Below are positions 34,600-45,592 of a DNA stretch of 64,000 nucleotides, in pieces. Position numbers and translations under genes: made by a program. The stretch spans positions 30,504,426 through 30,568,425 of the forward strand of contig CM017559.1 in the NCBI GenBank assembly GCA_007844125.1, read 5' to 3'. Origin of the DNA: Sinonovacula constricta. Its lineage: Eukaryota > Mollusca > Bivalvia > Cardiida > Solecurtidae. The first letter of the stretch is position 1; the number at the start of each line of letters is the position of its first letter. Below the pieces are notes generated by a model. That model saw only the letters and a list, made by a program, of their open reading frames with translations, had not been told where the DNA came from and did no database searches.

Positions 34600-34716
34600 A
34601 AACCTTTGCACATTGAGTCCTGTTGCCCCGAACGGGAGTCGAACCCTTGCGATGATAGGCTAAGCAGTCAGAGGAGTTACAAATCGGCGACTCTACCACT
34701 AAGCCCCTGGCGCACC
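34600..34716 (-). mobile_element. SINE-2b copy with internal deletion
   Basis: The head is intact on minus (AGTGGTAGAGTCGCCGATTT, B box GGGTTCGACTCCCG). The tail-like TTTTTGAGATACAAAAAACC joins almost directly to the post-head sequence, so most of the body is missing. Confidence 0.75.
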
Positions 34717-35185
34717 CTCGTGCACACAGTTAACTTAAGCATTTGTGTATTCAAATAAATTATAAAAGTTTGAAATGTATTAAATAATTTTAAGTTATAT
34801 TGTAAAATAACAACATGTAAAATGTTGATTGAATAAAGTTTATTAGATTCTTTGTTGTCTTTTATGAGTAAAAAATATTGTTTCTATTTTTAGAAGTTTT
34901 CTAGTTTGGCTTTATCAATATTGATAAATTACGGTATGTGCCATTTTTTATTATGAAAATCGTGCTCAAAATTACCAATACTAAAAAAATTTGATTGTCA
35001 CAATCCTTTATTTTAAACGGTTATCTAGTATTCAGTTTCTGCTTTTATCTGCATTATTATTCTCTTTATTTTATTATTATTTATTATCTATTTAGCTTTC
35101 TTGAAGTTCCTGATATATTATTTCACCTTATTTGTCCCATTCGATCTTTAATTTAATTGAACAGCTGTTAAAAAGTTTCTAGCGA
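34717..35185. other. AT-rich non-coding DNA
   Basis: Only T/A-rich low-complexity sequence is visible. Confidence 0.55.
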
Positions 35186-35387
35186 TTTTGTTTTGTTTTG
35201 TTTTTGCAACGAGACAGTTATAATCATTATAGAGACATCCAGTTTTTAATGAAGGATGACACAAAACAATGTCTGTGTAGAACCACCGACGCAAGGCAGG
35301 TCAGCTGGAAGACCTTAAGGAGTTATGCGTTGAGAGGTCGAGCTATCAGAGGAGTTAAAACTCCACCACTCGGCCAGGGGAGCCCCC
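35186..35387 (-). mobile_element. SINE-2b copy, diverged
   Basis: TATAATCATTATAGAGACAT, GTAGAACCACCGACGCAAGG, GCAGGTCAGCTGGAAGACCT and TCAGAGGAGTT occur in reversed SINE-2b order. The B-box region is deleted. Confidence 0.7.
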
Positions 35388-35790
35388 AACCTACCTCAAC
35401 AGCTGATTCAAACTTAATTGTCATTGACATTTACCATTATATAAGTTCTGCAAGTCATTAACAACGTTTACACTTATAAGGACTTGAACGGTGTATAAGA
35501 TAAACACTGCTCGTTGAAGTTGCCCGCCGCCAATCAATATGTATTCAAAATCCACTGCTGGTTTTATTTCTATGCAAATTTTGGCCCTTACTTCAAAGGG
35601 AAATCGATGAAATAACTTGTCGACATTGCAGCTTGTAAAATGGAAATTGTCTTAGAGTTTAGGGGCGACATTTATTTCCTCTTCTTGTGAAATTCGCAAT
35701 GACATCGTCTGAATATGGCAGCATTGTGTTAAGATTCAGCTGGTCGGGTTCATTTAATAAAAGTGGTCCTGTCTCAAAACCTCCCTTTTT
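35388..35790. other. Non-coding DNA
   Basis: No gene or repeat is recognised. Confidence 0.5.
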
Positions 35791-36384
35791 TGTGTATCGT
35801 TTAACGTACATTTTACGATTACAATGCATATGGTTTTACGTACATTTTACGAATTCTGTGTATATGGTTTAAAGTACATTATAAAAATACTTTGTATATC
35901 GTTAAATGTACATTTTAAGAATACCTTGTACATTTCTAACCACATTTTACGAATACTATGTGTATGGTTTAACGAACATTTTAAGTACGTATATAGTTTA
36001 ACGCACATTTTACGAATACAATGTATATAGTTTAACGTATATTTAACGAATATTTTGTATATGGTTTAACGTTCATTTTACGAATATCTTGTACATCGTT
36101 TAAGGTATATTTTACAAATACTTTGTATATGGATTAACGTACACTATACGAATACCTTATATATGGTTTAACGTTCATTTTACGAATAATATGTATATGG
36201 TTTAACGTACACTTTACGAATACCTTATATATGGTTTAACGTTCATTTTACGAATACCTTGTATATGGTTTAACGCATGCTTAAAGAATACTATGTATAT
36301 GATTTAACGTATATTTTACGAATACCTTGTATATGATTTAACGTACCCTTTGCGAATACCTTATATATGGTTTAACGTACATTT
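35791..36384. repeat. 34-bp minisatellite, about 17 units
   Basis: Units of TATATGGTTTAACGT plus ACATTTTACGAATACCT recur at about 34-bp spacing (for example 35827, 35861, 35895). Variants alternate between ACATTTTACG and TTCATTTTACG, and one unit is internally shortened near 35985. Each unit has CGTA and TACG as a short inverted pair. Confidence 0.92.
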
Positions 36385-37815
36385 GGGAATAATCTTTTCT
36401 TTTGCGAATCTAAAAAAACATTATTGCTCACTACATGGGCATTTTTACAGAAGTTTCGTTTGTTGCGAATGCTGTGTCACGTGACTTTTAAGTATGAGTA
36501 AACGTATTTTATTTATCTTGATCTGTCCTATGTTTTTTTTCTTCTTAAAATTTTAAGATTTATAAAATGTTATGTTTTAGTTAGTGTTTGCTAACAGGTG
36601 GGTATATCGAAATAGCGCTCGTAAACGTGTTTTAATTAGTCTGAATTTCTCATGTAATCCTTTTCATTAAGTCTTGTGAATAGGTTTAAAATCACTTATT
36701 TGTCGTTTATGATTTACTGCAGCGCAGTTAAATTAATTGTTCGAGGGAAATTACCTCTTTACGGTCAACAGCAAAAAATGACATGATTAAGGAAATATCA
36801 TCCGTTTAAGATTACGAAACCAATGTCAAACAGTTTCCGAAGAGACGAGTTAAATTCTTCATGTTCTTTTTAGTAAATTCAAATATACTTCCACGTTTTC
36901 ACCGAGCATTCGAATAGTCGTTTTAATACTTGAGTATAACATTCCGATCGAGTTCTTGAGCACTCGTTGAAATATGTCATGTGAATCAGGTTGTTATCGG
37001 ATGAGCTTCTAGTTTACGGTAAAATAAAACGAGTTTATAGCCTATACATTCCTAGAAATTAAGGAATTCGCTCTGAAATGTTTTGCTACATTTATTGCTA
37101 AGGATACAAGAATCGAAACTTTTATAGTTGTGACGTTATTGCAAACTTTATCATCTTTGAAAAACTGATTCTTCTGTAACTTCTGTCATGAAAAAAAAAA
37201 TAACAGTCTCGTTTTGCAAGACGGTATTTAAAATTGATAAGTCAAAATAAAGGCGTATGGTCAAACGTGTTGTGTTTATGCACCGGTCTAGCTGATGAAA
37301 AGACATGTTGCAACTTTGCACGTAGCACCATGGATTTAATTAATAGATAATTTCCATTTGATGGCATAGGCACTGATAAGACAGTTTAAGGCAGCCATCT
37401 TTGAAGGCAAAAGCTAATGCAGGCCGAAATCTGTAAATATGCCCTGTATTTAACTCACCACTGTGTTTTAATTTTCAGTCTTTTTACTGAAGTTTAAATA
37501 AGATTAAACAGCTTTTATACAGTATTTTTAATATAAAATTATATTTTGATAGTTTAAAAGGTAAAAAATACAACCAAAAGGTTCACTGTTCATTTTGATT
37601 AAGGATGAACAAATAATTTTATTTATTTATGTGTACTAATTTTTTGCATTTATCAATTTTAAAAATAGTGTATTCTGAAAATATGAATTTCAAGAGCTTT
37701 CCAATGGTGTATAGATTTTAATTTATTGACCATAAAAGAAGAAATGACAAGAGAATAAAATTTACGCTTATATACTATTCATCTGAAAATCCATTGAAGT
37801 TGCCATCTAAGATGG
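36385..37815. other. AT-rich non-coding DNA
   Basis: No supported features are visible. Confidence 0.5.
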
Positions 37816-37819
37816 CTAC

Positions 37820-38060
37820 CAAGATAAGGAATCTTCACTGATGAGGAAACTGTCTCTTAGGTTTTTTCTGACTAAACTAAAAGATTTCCTCTTAAACATA
37901 CGGAAATTTCCTGAATTTCATTCATAAAACCATTGAATCTAAGAAATTTCTTAGGACTTTTTTTTAATTCAGGTAAATCATCAAGGCTTAAATGAGAAAA
38001 AAATGACTAAGATTCCTCAGGAATGCGATCACAGATACAAGGCTCCTCACGAGGATGAGA
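37820..38060. repeat. Palindrome-rich repeat (possible MITE)
   Basis: It contains the 16-bp perfect palindrome CTAAGAAATTTCTTAG at 37939-37954. Roughly inverted edge words AGGAATCTTC and AAGATTCCTCAGGAATGCG flank it. Similar words (ACTAAGAAATTTC, GGAATTTCTTAG, then GTGATCCCAGATGCACAG) recur at 50290-50510. Confidence 0.4.
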
Positions 38061-38083
38061 ATAAGTTTTAAAGCTAGGGTAGA

Positions 38084-38755
38084 ATGTATTCATACGTCAC
38101 ATCAGCACTAGTGGCACTTTTGTTTCTCCGCCACCACATGGAATATGTTCAAGAACACGTGTCAATATACATACAGAATGGTGCATGGTGCTGCTGGTGG
38201 TGGAGCAGTTATAAGAATGTTCCGATTACCTGTGACTTTTTGGCGGCACAATTACTCACAAGCTGTCTTCATTACATTAATGCGGTTCTCGTCTGCATGC
38301 AATTTCTTAACTTTATTACTGACGTCGCAACTTGTGACTACTTCTGGCGCGCATCTGGCGTTATACCAACAGTAGTTGCCATGTATGTATTAATTGATGC
38401 AATGTTAATATATGTTTGTTCAACAAAGGGTTTTATTTGTTTTGGTGAAATTATTGGGTTCTGTGCACCTCCACAGCCGTTGAATAAAACAAAGACCGCA
38501 TTTCATTTAAATCTCTTCAATAATAGTTTACACAAATGTTACGCATTTAGAACAACGGTATGGATTTCTTTCCCCCCAAAACCGAGCCAATACTTCAATT
38601 ATCGTTTTCAATTATGTTTTCTGGGTGCTTATCGAAAAGTTGGTACTAATCCGCTCAGGTTCAACATATTCAATGTCGTATCGATTCAAGTATTGTGGGT
38701 GTATGCTCAGCCTGGAACGTTCTTGACGACGAATAAAGTCTCCGGGAGAAAGTAG
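38084..38755 (+). CDS. Unrecognised 223-codon open frame
   Basis: The longest open frame in the window runs from an ATG to TAG with no intron signal needed. A rough estimate from local base composition gives well under one such frame by chance in 64 kb. The product is Cys- and Trp-rich (CCWWWSSYKNV near residue 36). It has hydrophobic stretches at about residues 51-75 and 92-128, suggesting membrane segments. Codon third positions do not show the GC bias seen at 44.2 or 21.3 kb, and a 76-codon frame overlaps it. The minus strand at 38612-38803 has a charged frame with a tail like RRQERSRLSIHPQYLNRY. No family is recognised. Confidence 0.25.
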   Translation: MYSYVTSALVALLFLRHHMEYVQEHVSIYIQNGAWCCWWWSSYKNVPITCDFLAAQLLTSCLHYINAVLVCMQFLNFITDVATCDYFWRASGVIPTVVAMYVLIDAMLIYVCSTKGFICFGEIIGFCAPPQPLNKTKTAFHLNLFNNSLHKCYAFRTTVWISFPPKPSQYFNYRFQLCFLGAYRKVGTNPLRFNIFNVVSIQVLWVYAQPGTFLTTNKVSGRK

Positions 38756-38916
38756 TGCCCTAGAATTGTGTGTCTCCTTATCTGTCCTAGACCTGAGTTC
38801 CACTTCCTGTAAGTTGTTATACGAATGTGAATATGAAATACCGTATTATACACAATACCCATAATAGTGCAGTATTATAGGCCATGTTCTATTGTTTTGG
38901 TTGTGCTGTAAATGCT

Positions 38917-39154
38917 CCGTAGCGAACAAATAGGATCATAATAGCGACGTCGATCTAAGTTGCGGGTGGAACACCCCCCCCCCCCCACCCTCCCTCAAAC
39001 AGCTGCTTGGGTAGAACCACCGGCGCGTCGCAGTTCAGCTAAAAGACCTCACATTAAGTCTATCGTTACGCACCGGACTCGAACCCACGCGATGAGGGGC
39101 TAAGCAGTCAGAGGAGTTACAAATCGGCGACTTTACCACTACGCCACGGGCGCC
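38917..39154 (-). mobile_element. SINE-2b copy interrupted by a C run
   Basis: GGATCATAATAGCGACGTCG, GGTAGAACCACCGGCGCGTC, GGACTCGAACCCACGCGATG and ATCGGCGACTTTACCACTAC follow reversed SINE-2b. A poly-C run of about 15 bases (38974-38988) sits in the body. Confidence 0.8.
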
Positions 39155-39267
39155 AATCTGTTACAAGCATGTCGACGGCAAATGGATTTGTTTACCCTCG
39201 CCTTTCACTTAAAGGTATATAGCATGTAACCAGCTAAACAAGCAATTATCTGCCAAAGGCAAATAGT

Positions 39268-39600
39268 GTCGGTCCAGATCAGCCAGCTCCTGTTTGGGTT
39301 TTGTCGGATCAGGATATGAACATTTCGCTGATAAGACACTATCAATATGTGAATTTGCATGTAGCTATTAGCAAATAATTTAGGTTTAGTATCGCCTATT
39401 AATATTTATTGCATGAAAGCGGCTAGCCAGGCACCTTCAGACATGTAACAATGGGTTCCACGTGTTCCACGTGCTGTAGAGGAAGGCATTGTTGTATAAA
39501 TGCGGGTATTAGAATGGTAGCAAACGTGTGGAGTGGGCAGGGGGCGGCATCTAATAGCCAGGTTCCTGTGGCGACTACCATATGCTACGCTTTTTCATGA
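39268..39600 (+). repeat. Family C element, longer diverged copy
   Basis: CCAGATCAGCCAGCTCCTG and GTCGGATCAGGATATGAAC match the family core. GTGTTCCACGTGCTGTAGAG and GGAGTGGGCAGGGGGCGGC follow. The G-rich downstream part is shared in style with 12410-12740. Confidence 0.4.
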
Positions 39601-39845
39601 TACAATATTGTATAAGCAATAGAAATATCCTAGTTAATTAATCCAAGTTAATTGCTGCTAACATCTACATATACATGTCAAGTTGCTACATTTATTTAAA
39701 AGCAATACAGAAATGCCAGTTAATTGCTAACAACTACATGTACATGTAAAGGTAGCAATACATTTTGCTAGATACCCAACAGCAAATTGTGTTGATACTG
39801 ATCAGAACTTTATCTGATTTAGACATACACTTTGTGACAAAGTAT

Positions 39846-40095
39846 GGGCGCCCGTGGCCGAGCTTGTAGAGTCGCTGACTTGAAACTCATCAACCTCTCA
39901 CTGCGTGGATTCGAGTCCCGGTTGGGGCGAGAACTTTCATGTGGGGATGTTTCCCAGCTAACCTGCTGAGCACCAGTGGTTCTACCCAGGCATAAGTCTG
40001 TGGTCTTCCGCCACCAATAATTAGCTGGACGTCGCCAATATGACCGTAATTGTGTTGGTGCGATGTAACAAAAAGCAAACAAAACAAACAAACAA
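39846..40095 (+). mobile_element. SINE-2a copy, full length
   Basis: It starts GGCGCCCGTGGCCGAGC, with A box GTGGCCGAGCTTGTAGAG and B box GGATTCGAGTCCC. The body has CCAGCTAACCTGCTGAGC, AGTGGTTCTACCCAGG, AATAATTAGCTGGACGTCGC and AATATGACCGTAATTGTG. The tail is GATGTAACAAAAAGC, then repeated CAAA. The head belongs to the GTGGCCGAG class, unlike SINE-2b. Confidence 0.85.
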
Positions 40096-40127
40096 AACCT
40101 GGTCATTTTTTATTGCCAGGCTAAAAG

Positions 40128-40419
40128 TTAAATGTGGTATCCGACAGTTTGTCTATATCAAATGAAGGTAACAATATCGAACCACTACTTTGTGAAAATT
40201 GGGCATACTATTTGTATACCTTTATCATTTAGTCTTTACAAAGACGTTTTAAACTCTAAGTGCACTTTTAGTTGAATTGGTAATTTACCTAATCGCGGAA
40301 AAAATACGCAGATCTCGGACATCACTGAACAGTATTTGAAGGAAATTTTCAGATAACAATGACTTATTTGGTTATTTGAGAAAAGATGTTTTGGTCCAAT
40401 TGTCGGATACCATTTTTAA
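40128..40419. mobile_element. MITE-A copy with internal deletion
   Basis: TTAAATGTGGTATCCGACAG at the left mirrors TTGTCGGATACCATTTTTAA at the right; TTAA is present at both edges. The interior has GACTTATTTGGTTATTTGAG and the GTCCAATTGTCGG end seen in the family. It is about 200 bp shorter than the longest copies. Confidence 0.75.
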
Positions 40420-43400
40420 GGTTCACATTATGTTTTCTAGGATTACAAGGGGCGAAAAATCTGGGAGATGGGGGCTTGGCCAACGCCGTTGTAACACTGT
40501 CACGTTTTTATCTCTCTATATACCCTGTATGGTGTAATTCTGCATATATTTTAACATTCATTTTTTTTTTTAAATTTACCAAGGTTAAACTTTTGCCGAG
40601 AGCTGGCTGAATTTGCTAGAATGCTGTAGCATTGGATTCAGATTTACTGTTGCAACATAATACCAAAGTCAAAGAATCGACAGGTGATCTTGTAAATCTT
40701 GTAAGCTGATGTATATGTTTTACAAAAAAAAAATCAGAATTTGAAATGCGGTTCATTAGAATATATGTTAGTTACCAAATTCCTCTTATTGTGTTTTCTA
40801 TTTTGTTATGAAAAAAATACGAATTGAACCTTATGCGTAACAAACAAGCACAGACGCTTTCTCTTTAAACAATTGGCTGTGCCGACTGCTTTTCCTATTA
40901 ACGAGTTATTTTTGTTACCCATTTGGCCCGCCATGTGATTTTGTGTGAACAAGGGTGGAAAACTGACAATCAACGAGATGCTCTATTTACCTAGATACAC
41001 AGAAAAGGCACATCGCACAGGCACTGTGGTTTAGAAAAGAAGTGTCGGTTTCAGAACAATAGTGCCAACAACATAGACGGTATATTATTTACATGTGCTT
41101 ATTGTCTTATTCAATTTATTTACCTCTTTTACTAATTATAAATGTGTGTCACGTGGAAACTTATAATAAATACGATATTGGTAATATTGCAGAATATATT
41201 TTATTTCCTCTGTATTAAATTTGTAAAATAACTAAAAACCTATATGTATAAATTTAAGTACCACCCTCCATCCACCTGTTAACATAGCTTTATCTAATTA
41301 CACTGTTGTCTTATTTCACTTACTTTTTTTCTGTTTATGTATAATGACAAGAAGCTGTAAAGTTAACGTCAATAAAACATATGTTCTGGTCTGTTCTTAT
41401 GTGCTCTTAACTTATTGTGTATAGAAATGTGTTATTTTGAAAGCGCATATGTAGCATGCGCTGTATCCGTTTGTCTAAATGCCATATTAATTTCCTTACC
41501 ACATGTGGCATCGTTTACCATTATATGTAAATGACACTTTAATAATACTTTAATTTTGAGCCAACATATTCTGGTAGCTTAAAGGTAGTGTGCCTATTAA
41601 GGGATATTTAATTAACATTTCTTATTGAGGTCCGTGATAAATAATGGGATTGGACTGCTGTAAACATGGCCAATGTCTACATGAGAGCGACCCGGTGTAT
41701 TGTTAAGTGTATACCTGTGGTCATGACAGAAAACGATCGTAAATATTGAACCCCGGCTTTCTGTTGTGTTTGAAACATACCGTGTTACTCAATGTTGATT
41801 GACTATTGAATACATTTTGTAACTTGTGTTTGTCCGTTCTGACTCAAGTCGGATAAATACTGTAAACGATCGTTTTATAAACCTTTTTAGATATATCCTT
41901 TATATTTGGATGAATTTAATGAATCGGTCTTATATTTTGAAAATGTCCGACTGGGGAGAAACGTCAACAAAGGGTTTAAAGAGAACTGTTTTATTGGGTA
42001 GATTCCATATCGGAATGTTTACTGAGAATAGATCCTTATATTGGAACTAATGAAAATGATTATTAACATTGTTCTATAGAATAACAATTAAGCTTTGCTC
42101 ATTCTTAGAAGAAAAAGTCTAAATACCGTTTTGGTATTGACATAGATTCACAAGTAATCTACTCTTTTTTTTAACTAAACCGCCTGTACTTGGCCCTAAT
42201 AACATATTTTTCAGTTTCGAATAATCTTGTATGCCAGGAACGAATCTGACATCATGGAAACAAGAAAATACAAAATACTTAATCTATTAAAAGCATTGTT
42301 GTTCAGATTTGGTTTTTACTGCGTTTTTTTTTTTTTTTTTTTATAAGACTGACACAATTCACTGCTGTAGCATAAAATGCAAATTATTGTTTAGTATTAT
42401 AAGCCCGTGTAATGCTACTCTTCAAAAATCTAGACTAACATTAATGATTAATGACAGACCATTCACATTCAATCTACCATATCTCAACTTTGTTCTCAAC
42501 CCCTATTGATAGAGTTTGTCTCCGACTTTAGAATGAAAAGTACAGTAATTAGCCTATCATAATTATTCCAAAATTTCAACATATTTTATTTATTATACTA
42601 TCTCCTGTGTCTGTGTTAATATCAGGCATTCTTCCCCTGACTGATTTGCCACTTATGTTTCCTCGTTTACATAATAACTACTGTTTGTACATTATTTTTA
42701 TATTCATATGTCACCTGTAGTGATTTTAGCAATACAGGAATAGTTGAGCTGAGTTGTATGTATGACAAAAATATAAATACCGGCTGGTTTTAACTGTTAC
42801 ATATATCGATATTAAGCTACATATATCGTATTTTTCTTTAAACATTGTTATTGTGCTTTGAAAGTGTGCGTGTATTATTCCAGATAATAAATAACTAGCA
42901 TTATTATTTAAGTCATTTGAACAATTGTGAATATTTTCTTGCAATTAATATGGTGATATGAACTTGATATTATATCTATGGGACCTCTAATGTGAATTAT
43001 TAAAACCAGCAAAATGAATTCATGCTGATATAATGTGATGTAACCTCACTTTCACAAGCATACCACAATACCTCTGAATGAATACAAGGATTATTTTGAC
43101 AGAGAAACATTTATATTTGTATTTTGGGTTTTACGGCACACCGACACTTAACGGCGCCGAATACAAACGAGTTTACTGTGAACTGAGCATTATCAGGTTA
43201 AAACTAAACTATATGGTGAAACATTGTCTTTAACTTTAGCGTGGTAATTTGCAATTTTTAATAGTGACTTGTTAATTGAAAACTAATTAACGAAAAGGGC
43301 CTTAAATGGTTTAGTTTATAGCTAAGCCGTAGTTAAATTATATAACATATAAGCTAATGTTAGTTTTATTAAGACACTGAATTTATTCTTGCTACAGTTT

Positions 43401-43776
43401 CATTTTTCGCTGATATATTTAGACCAGACCAATCACATGATCACGCTTTCGCTTTCAATGGCATAGAAATAATTAATGGAGATGCTGATAAAAAATAAAC
43501 AATGAATAAATGAATATTCAATAAATGAAAGTATAATGTAGAATGTACGTTGGCAGTAATATTGTGTATGGGCGCGCGACTTCGCTAGCGATTGTTTATG
43601 TAACTGCTACATGGAACTATCCAAAACGAACGTTTTATGAAATAAAGAAGACAACATCCTGCCGGAAGACACCCAGAATCCAGAAATGATGTTTACATAG
43701 GATAAAAGCTCCAGAGAAGAAGAATAGTTAAAAGCAAAAGTCATTACTGCCCGTCTAAACCCTATATACCTGGTAC
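40420..43776. other. Long AT-rich non-coding stretch
   Basis: It includes a T run at about 42324-42343. Open frames at 41826-42050, 42309-42509 and 42726-42944 are short and AT-driven. No repeat family is recognised. Confidence 0.5.
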
Positions 43777-44004
43777 CAGGAACGGATCCAGCGGGGCGGG
43801 GGATGCATTCCCCAACAGAGTAGAGTTGTGAAAAAAAACATACATGTAAGCTTAAAAATATTACGCCTTAAAAGTAAAGTATGTCTGTTGACTGCTTAGG
43901 TCGAAGTTATTGTCCCTTATTATGCAAATATCTAGTATTTACTGTGATAAAGTTGAATGGACCTTGATTCGAACTCCGACCATACTTTTCTGGATCCGTC
44001 CCCG
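43777..44004. mobile_element. hAT-like MITE
   Basis: The ends CAGGAACGGATCCAG and CTGGATCCGTCCCCG form 15-bp imperfect inverted repeats. The interior shares ACATACATGTAAGCTTAAAA, CTTAGGTCGAAGTT and TTTACTGTGATAAAGTTG with 51312-51593. No clear 8-bp target duplication was found for this copy. It lies about 190 bp from the donor side of the confident exon, so it is intronic if that gene model holds. Confidence 0.7.
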
Positions 44005-44192
44005 TTACTCATTGTAACCGTCTTGTTTTGACGATTTTCTGAGACCTAATATTAAGCTTTTAGTTAGAAGAGACAAAGAGAATACCGCCAAGCCAAATTA
44101 AATCTATTTTTCTTATCTGGGGCTTTTCAAGGGGCCATGGAAGAAAATCACCATTACCGACATTGTACATTGGGTTTTGTATTCGGACTTAC

Positions 44193-44558
44193 CTTGTCTT
44201 TGATTAATTTGTCGATCTCTTCAATTGGCTTTCCATAGTTCTCCCTGGGAAATCCCGAGTCTTCCGGAAGCGTGTTGCCTTCCACAAGGTTCGGATTGCG
44301 GTTCTTCTTCGGACCGTGATGTTCCTCGGACTCGAAGTGGAGCTCTCCGTCCACAAGATGTGCTTCTCCCTGGTTGCGTTTGTTCTCCTCCTCCTTTTCC
44401 TGCATAAGTTTCTCTTCCAGTAGTTGGTTCTCCCATGATTCGGATGTGAATAGCTTAAAATCGAGGATGTCCTCCTCCTCAGAGTCACTGTCATCGTCCT
44501 TCGGCACCTCATCCTTCTTAGGAACGTTGTCGGAAGACTCAGGAGCATGTGTAGTCAT
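44193..44558 (-). CDS. First coding exon of an unrecognised acidic protein gene
   Basis: Starting from an ATG, this exon gives 122 codons in phase 0 and ends AAG|GTAAGTCC, a consensus donor; the intron continues toward lower coordinates. Codon use is GC-rich at third positions and contrasts with the AT-rich flanks. The product is highly polar and Glu/Asp/Lys-rich. Residues 21-30 are DDDSDSEEED, with Ser24 and Ser26 in CK2-type contexts. Residues about 40-62 (ESWENQLLEEKLMQEKEEEN) could form an amphipathic or coiled helix. The rest is disordered-looking, ending EEIDKLIKDK. An in-frame TAG lies 27 bases upstream of the ATG, supporting this start. It is probably the cytosolic N-terminus of a larger protein. 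The remaining exons were not identified and the family is not recognised. Confidence 0.8.
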
Positions 44559-44774
44559 GACGTGACTAGCCCGCGAGTGTTTCTAACACAACACACCGAT
44601 CTGCACTCACTTTTAAACTATTTTTCCTTTTTTGTGTGTGTGTGTGAAAATAATTACTTATTTAGACCTCTTTCAATTTGCGCTTAGGTTTAAATCCGCT
44701 GAGAAAGTTATAACTAATCCAAGCCCAGAACAATGTGACACACCATTTCTCCATTAGGTTGCACGCTCACGGCA

Positions 44775-44830
44775 ATAGTCCATCCGCGTTGGGATCCAAG
44801 TAATCCATAGTAACAATGTCCTTATTCTGA
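44775..44830 (-). other. Possible small upstream exon or uORF-bearing 5' exon
   Basis: On minus, a textbook acceptor (TTTGTTTATTTTCAG) precedes a short frame with coding-like codons. It encodes IVTMDYLDPNADGLLP and then meets TGA; TTGCC|GTGAGC inside the TGA context is also a good donor. DPNADGLL resembles part of an EF-hand loop. It may be a 56-nt internal exon, the end of another gene, or a 5'UTR with an upstream ORF for the exon at 44193-44558. Joining it to that exon at the nearest acceptors does not keep frame. Confidence 0.35.
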
Positions 44831-45079
44831 AAATAAACAAAAGGCAATAAAATTTGTTTAAAAACTCAACTTTTCAGAAGATTTACTGTTCGAAGTCATG
44901 CATGCACTATTTTACTGCTGTCAAGTGAGCGTCAATAAAATGCGCTGTACAGAAATATGTAAAATCGGCGTCAGTCGCAGTTGACAATTGTATCTCAAGA
45001 TACAATTATACATGTACCATCCATTACTTAATGCAGCGATACTTACATGTGGGTGTTTATAGTTTTCAATAGTTTTCTA

Positions 45080-45530
45080 AACCCCGCTGATAAAAATCCA
45101 TATAATTCAGTCAAAACGCACTACCTACTTCCCGACCGCCGACCGAAAAAGACAGAGGGAAGGGAAACATTATAAACGCCGGCCCAATACAACCAATACT
45201 GAATCAACGTGGTCCATGGTAATACGACAATACCAAAAATTAATATATCGCTCCTAAAGACTGCCACTTAAACAAACAAAATAGTCCGGGATCGAAAATA
45301 CCTTTACATTTGGTATAGATGAATTATTCACACCATTCAATGAGCGTCCCGGTTCAGGTATGCGGTTCCAATAGGCACACTCGACAACAAACGTCTGTGG
45401 CACTGAGATCGGATTGGGATCGATGAAAGCGTTCCAAGCACGGAGGCTGCTTCTACTTAGACTTCTAACGAAGCGGGGACATAATGAAAGTGATCAAACT
45501 CTGCTCAGGTACGTTACCTAACCAATAAGA
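45080..45530. promoter_or_regulatory. CpG-richer upstream region of the 44.2-kb gene
   Basis: CpG words cluster (CCCGACCGCCGACCG, AACGCCGGCCC, AACGAAGCGGGG) 0.5-1 kb upstream of the minus-strand ATG. A promoter or 5' exon is likely somewhere here, but no initiator or TATA element is clear. On plus, ATGAAAGTGATCAAACTCTG ends at a CAG|GTACGT donor near 45508; this could be the start of a divergent gene, weakly. Confidence 0.3.
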
Positions 45531-45551
45531 CAGGCAACATGGCCGAGCCAT

Positions 45552-45592
45552 GGGGTGGGGTGGGAGAGAGGGAGTGGGGGGAGGGGAGGGGG
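45552..45592 (+). repeat. G-rich tract with quadruplex potential
   Basis: At least six G runs of three or more (GGGGTGGGGTGGGAGAGAGG, then GGGGGGAGGGGAGGGGG) are separated by 1-5 bases. The tract is purine-rich on plus and lies about 1 kb upstream of the minus-strand start codon. Confidence 0.85.

Noticed and set aside
39819..40106. 95- and 65-codon minus frames
   Set aside because: They are antisense to the SINE-2a copy.
44204..44548. Alternative frames over the 44.2-kb exon on both strands
   Set aside because: They are shadows of the GC-rich exon; only the frame from the ATG at 44558 has a matching donor and upstream stop.
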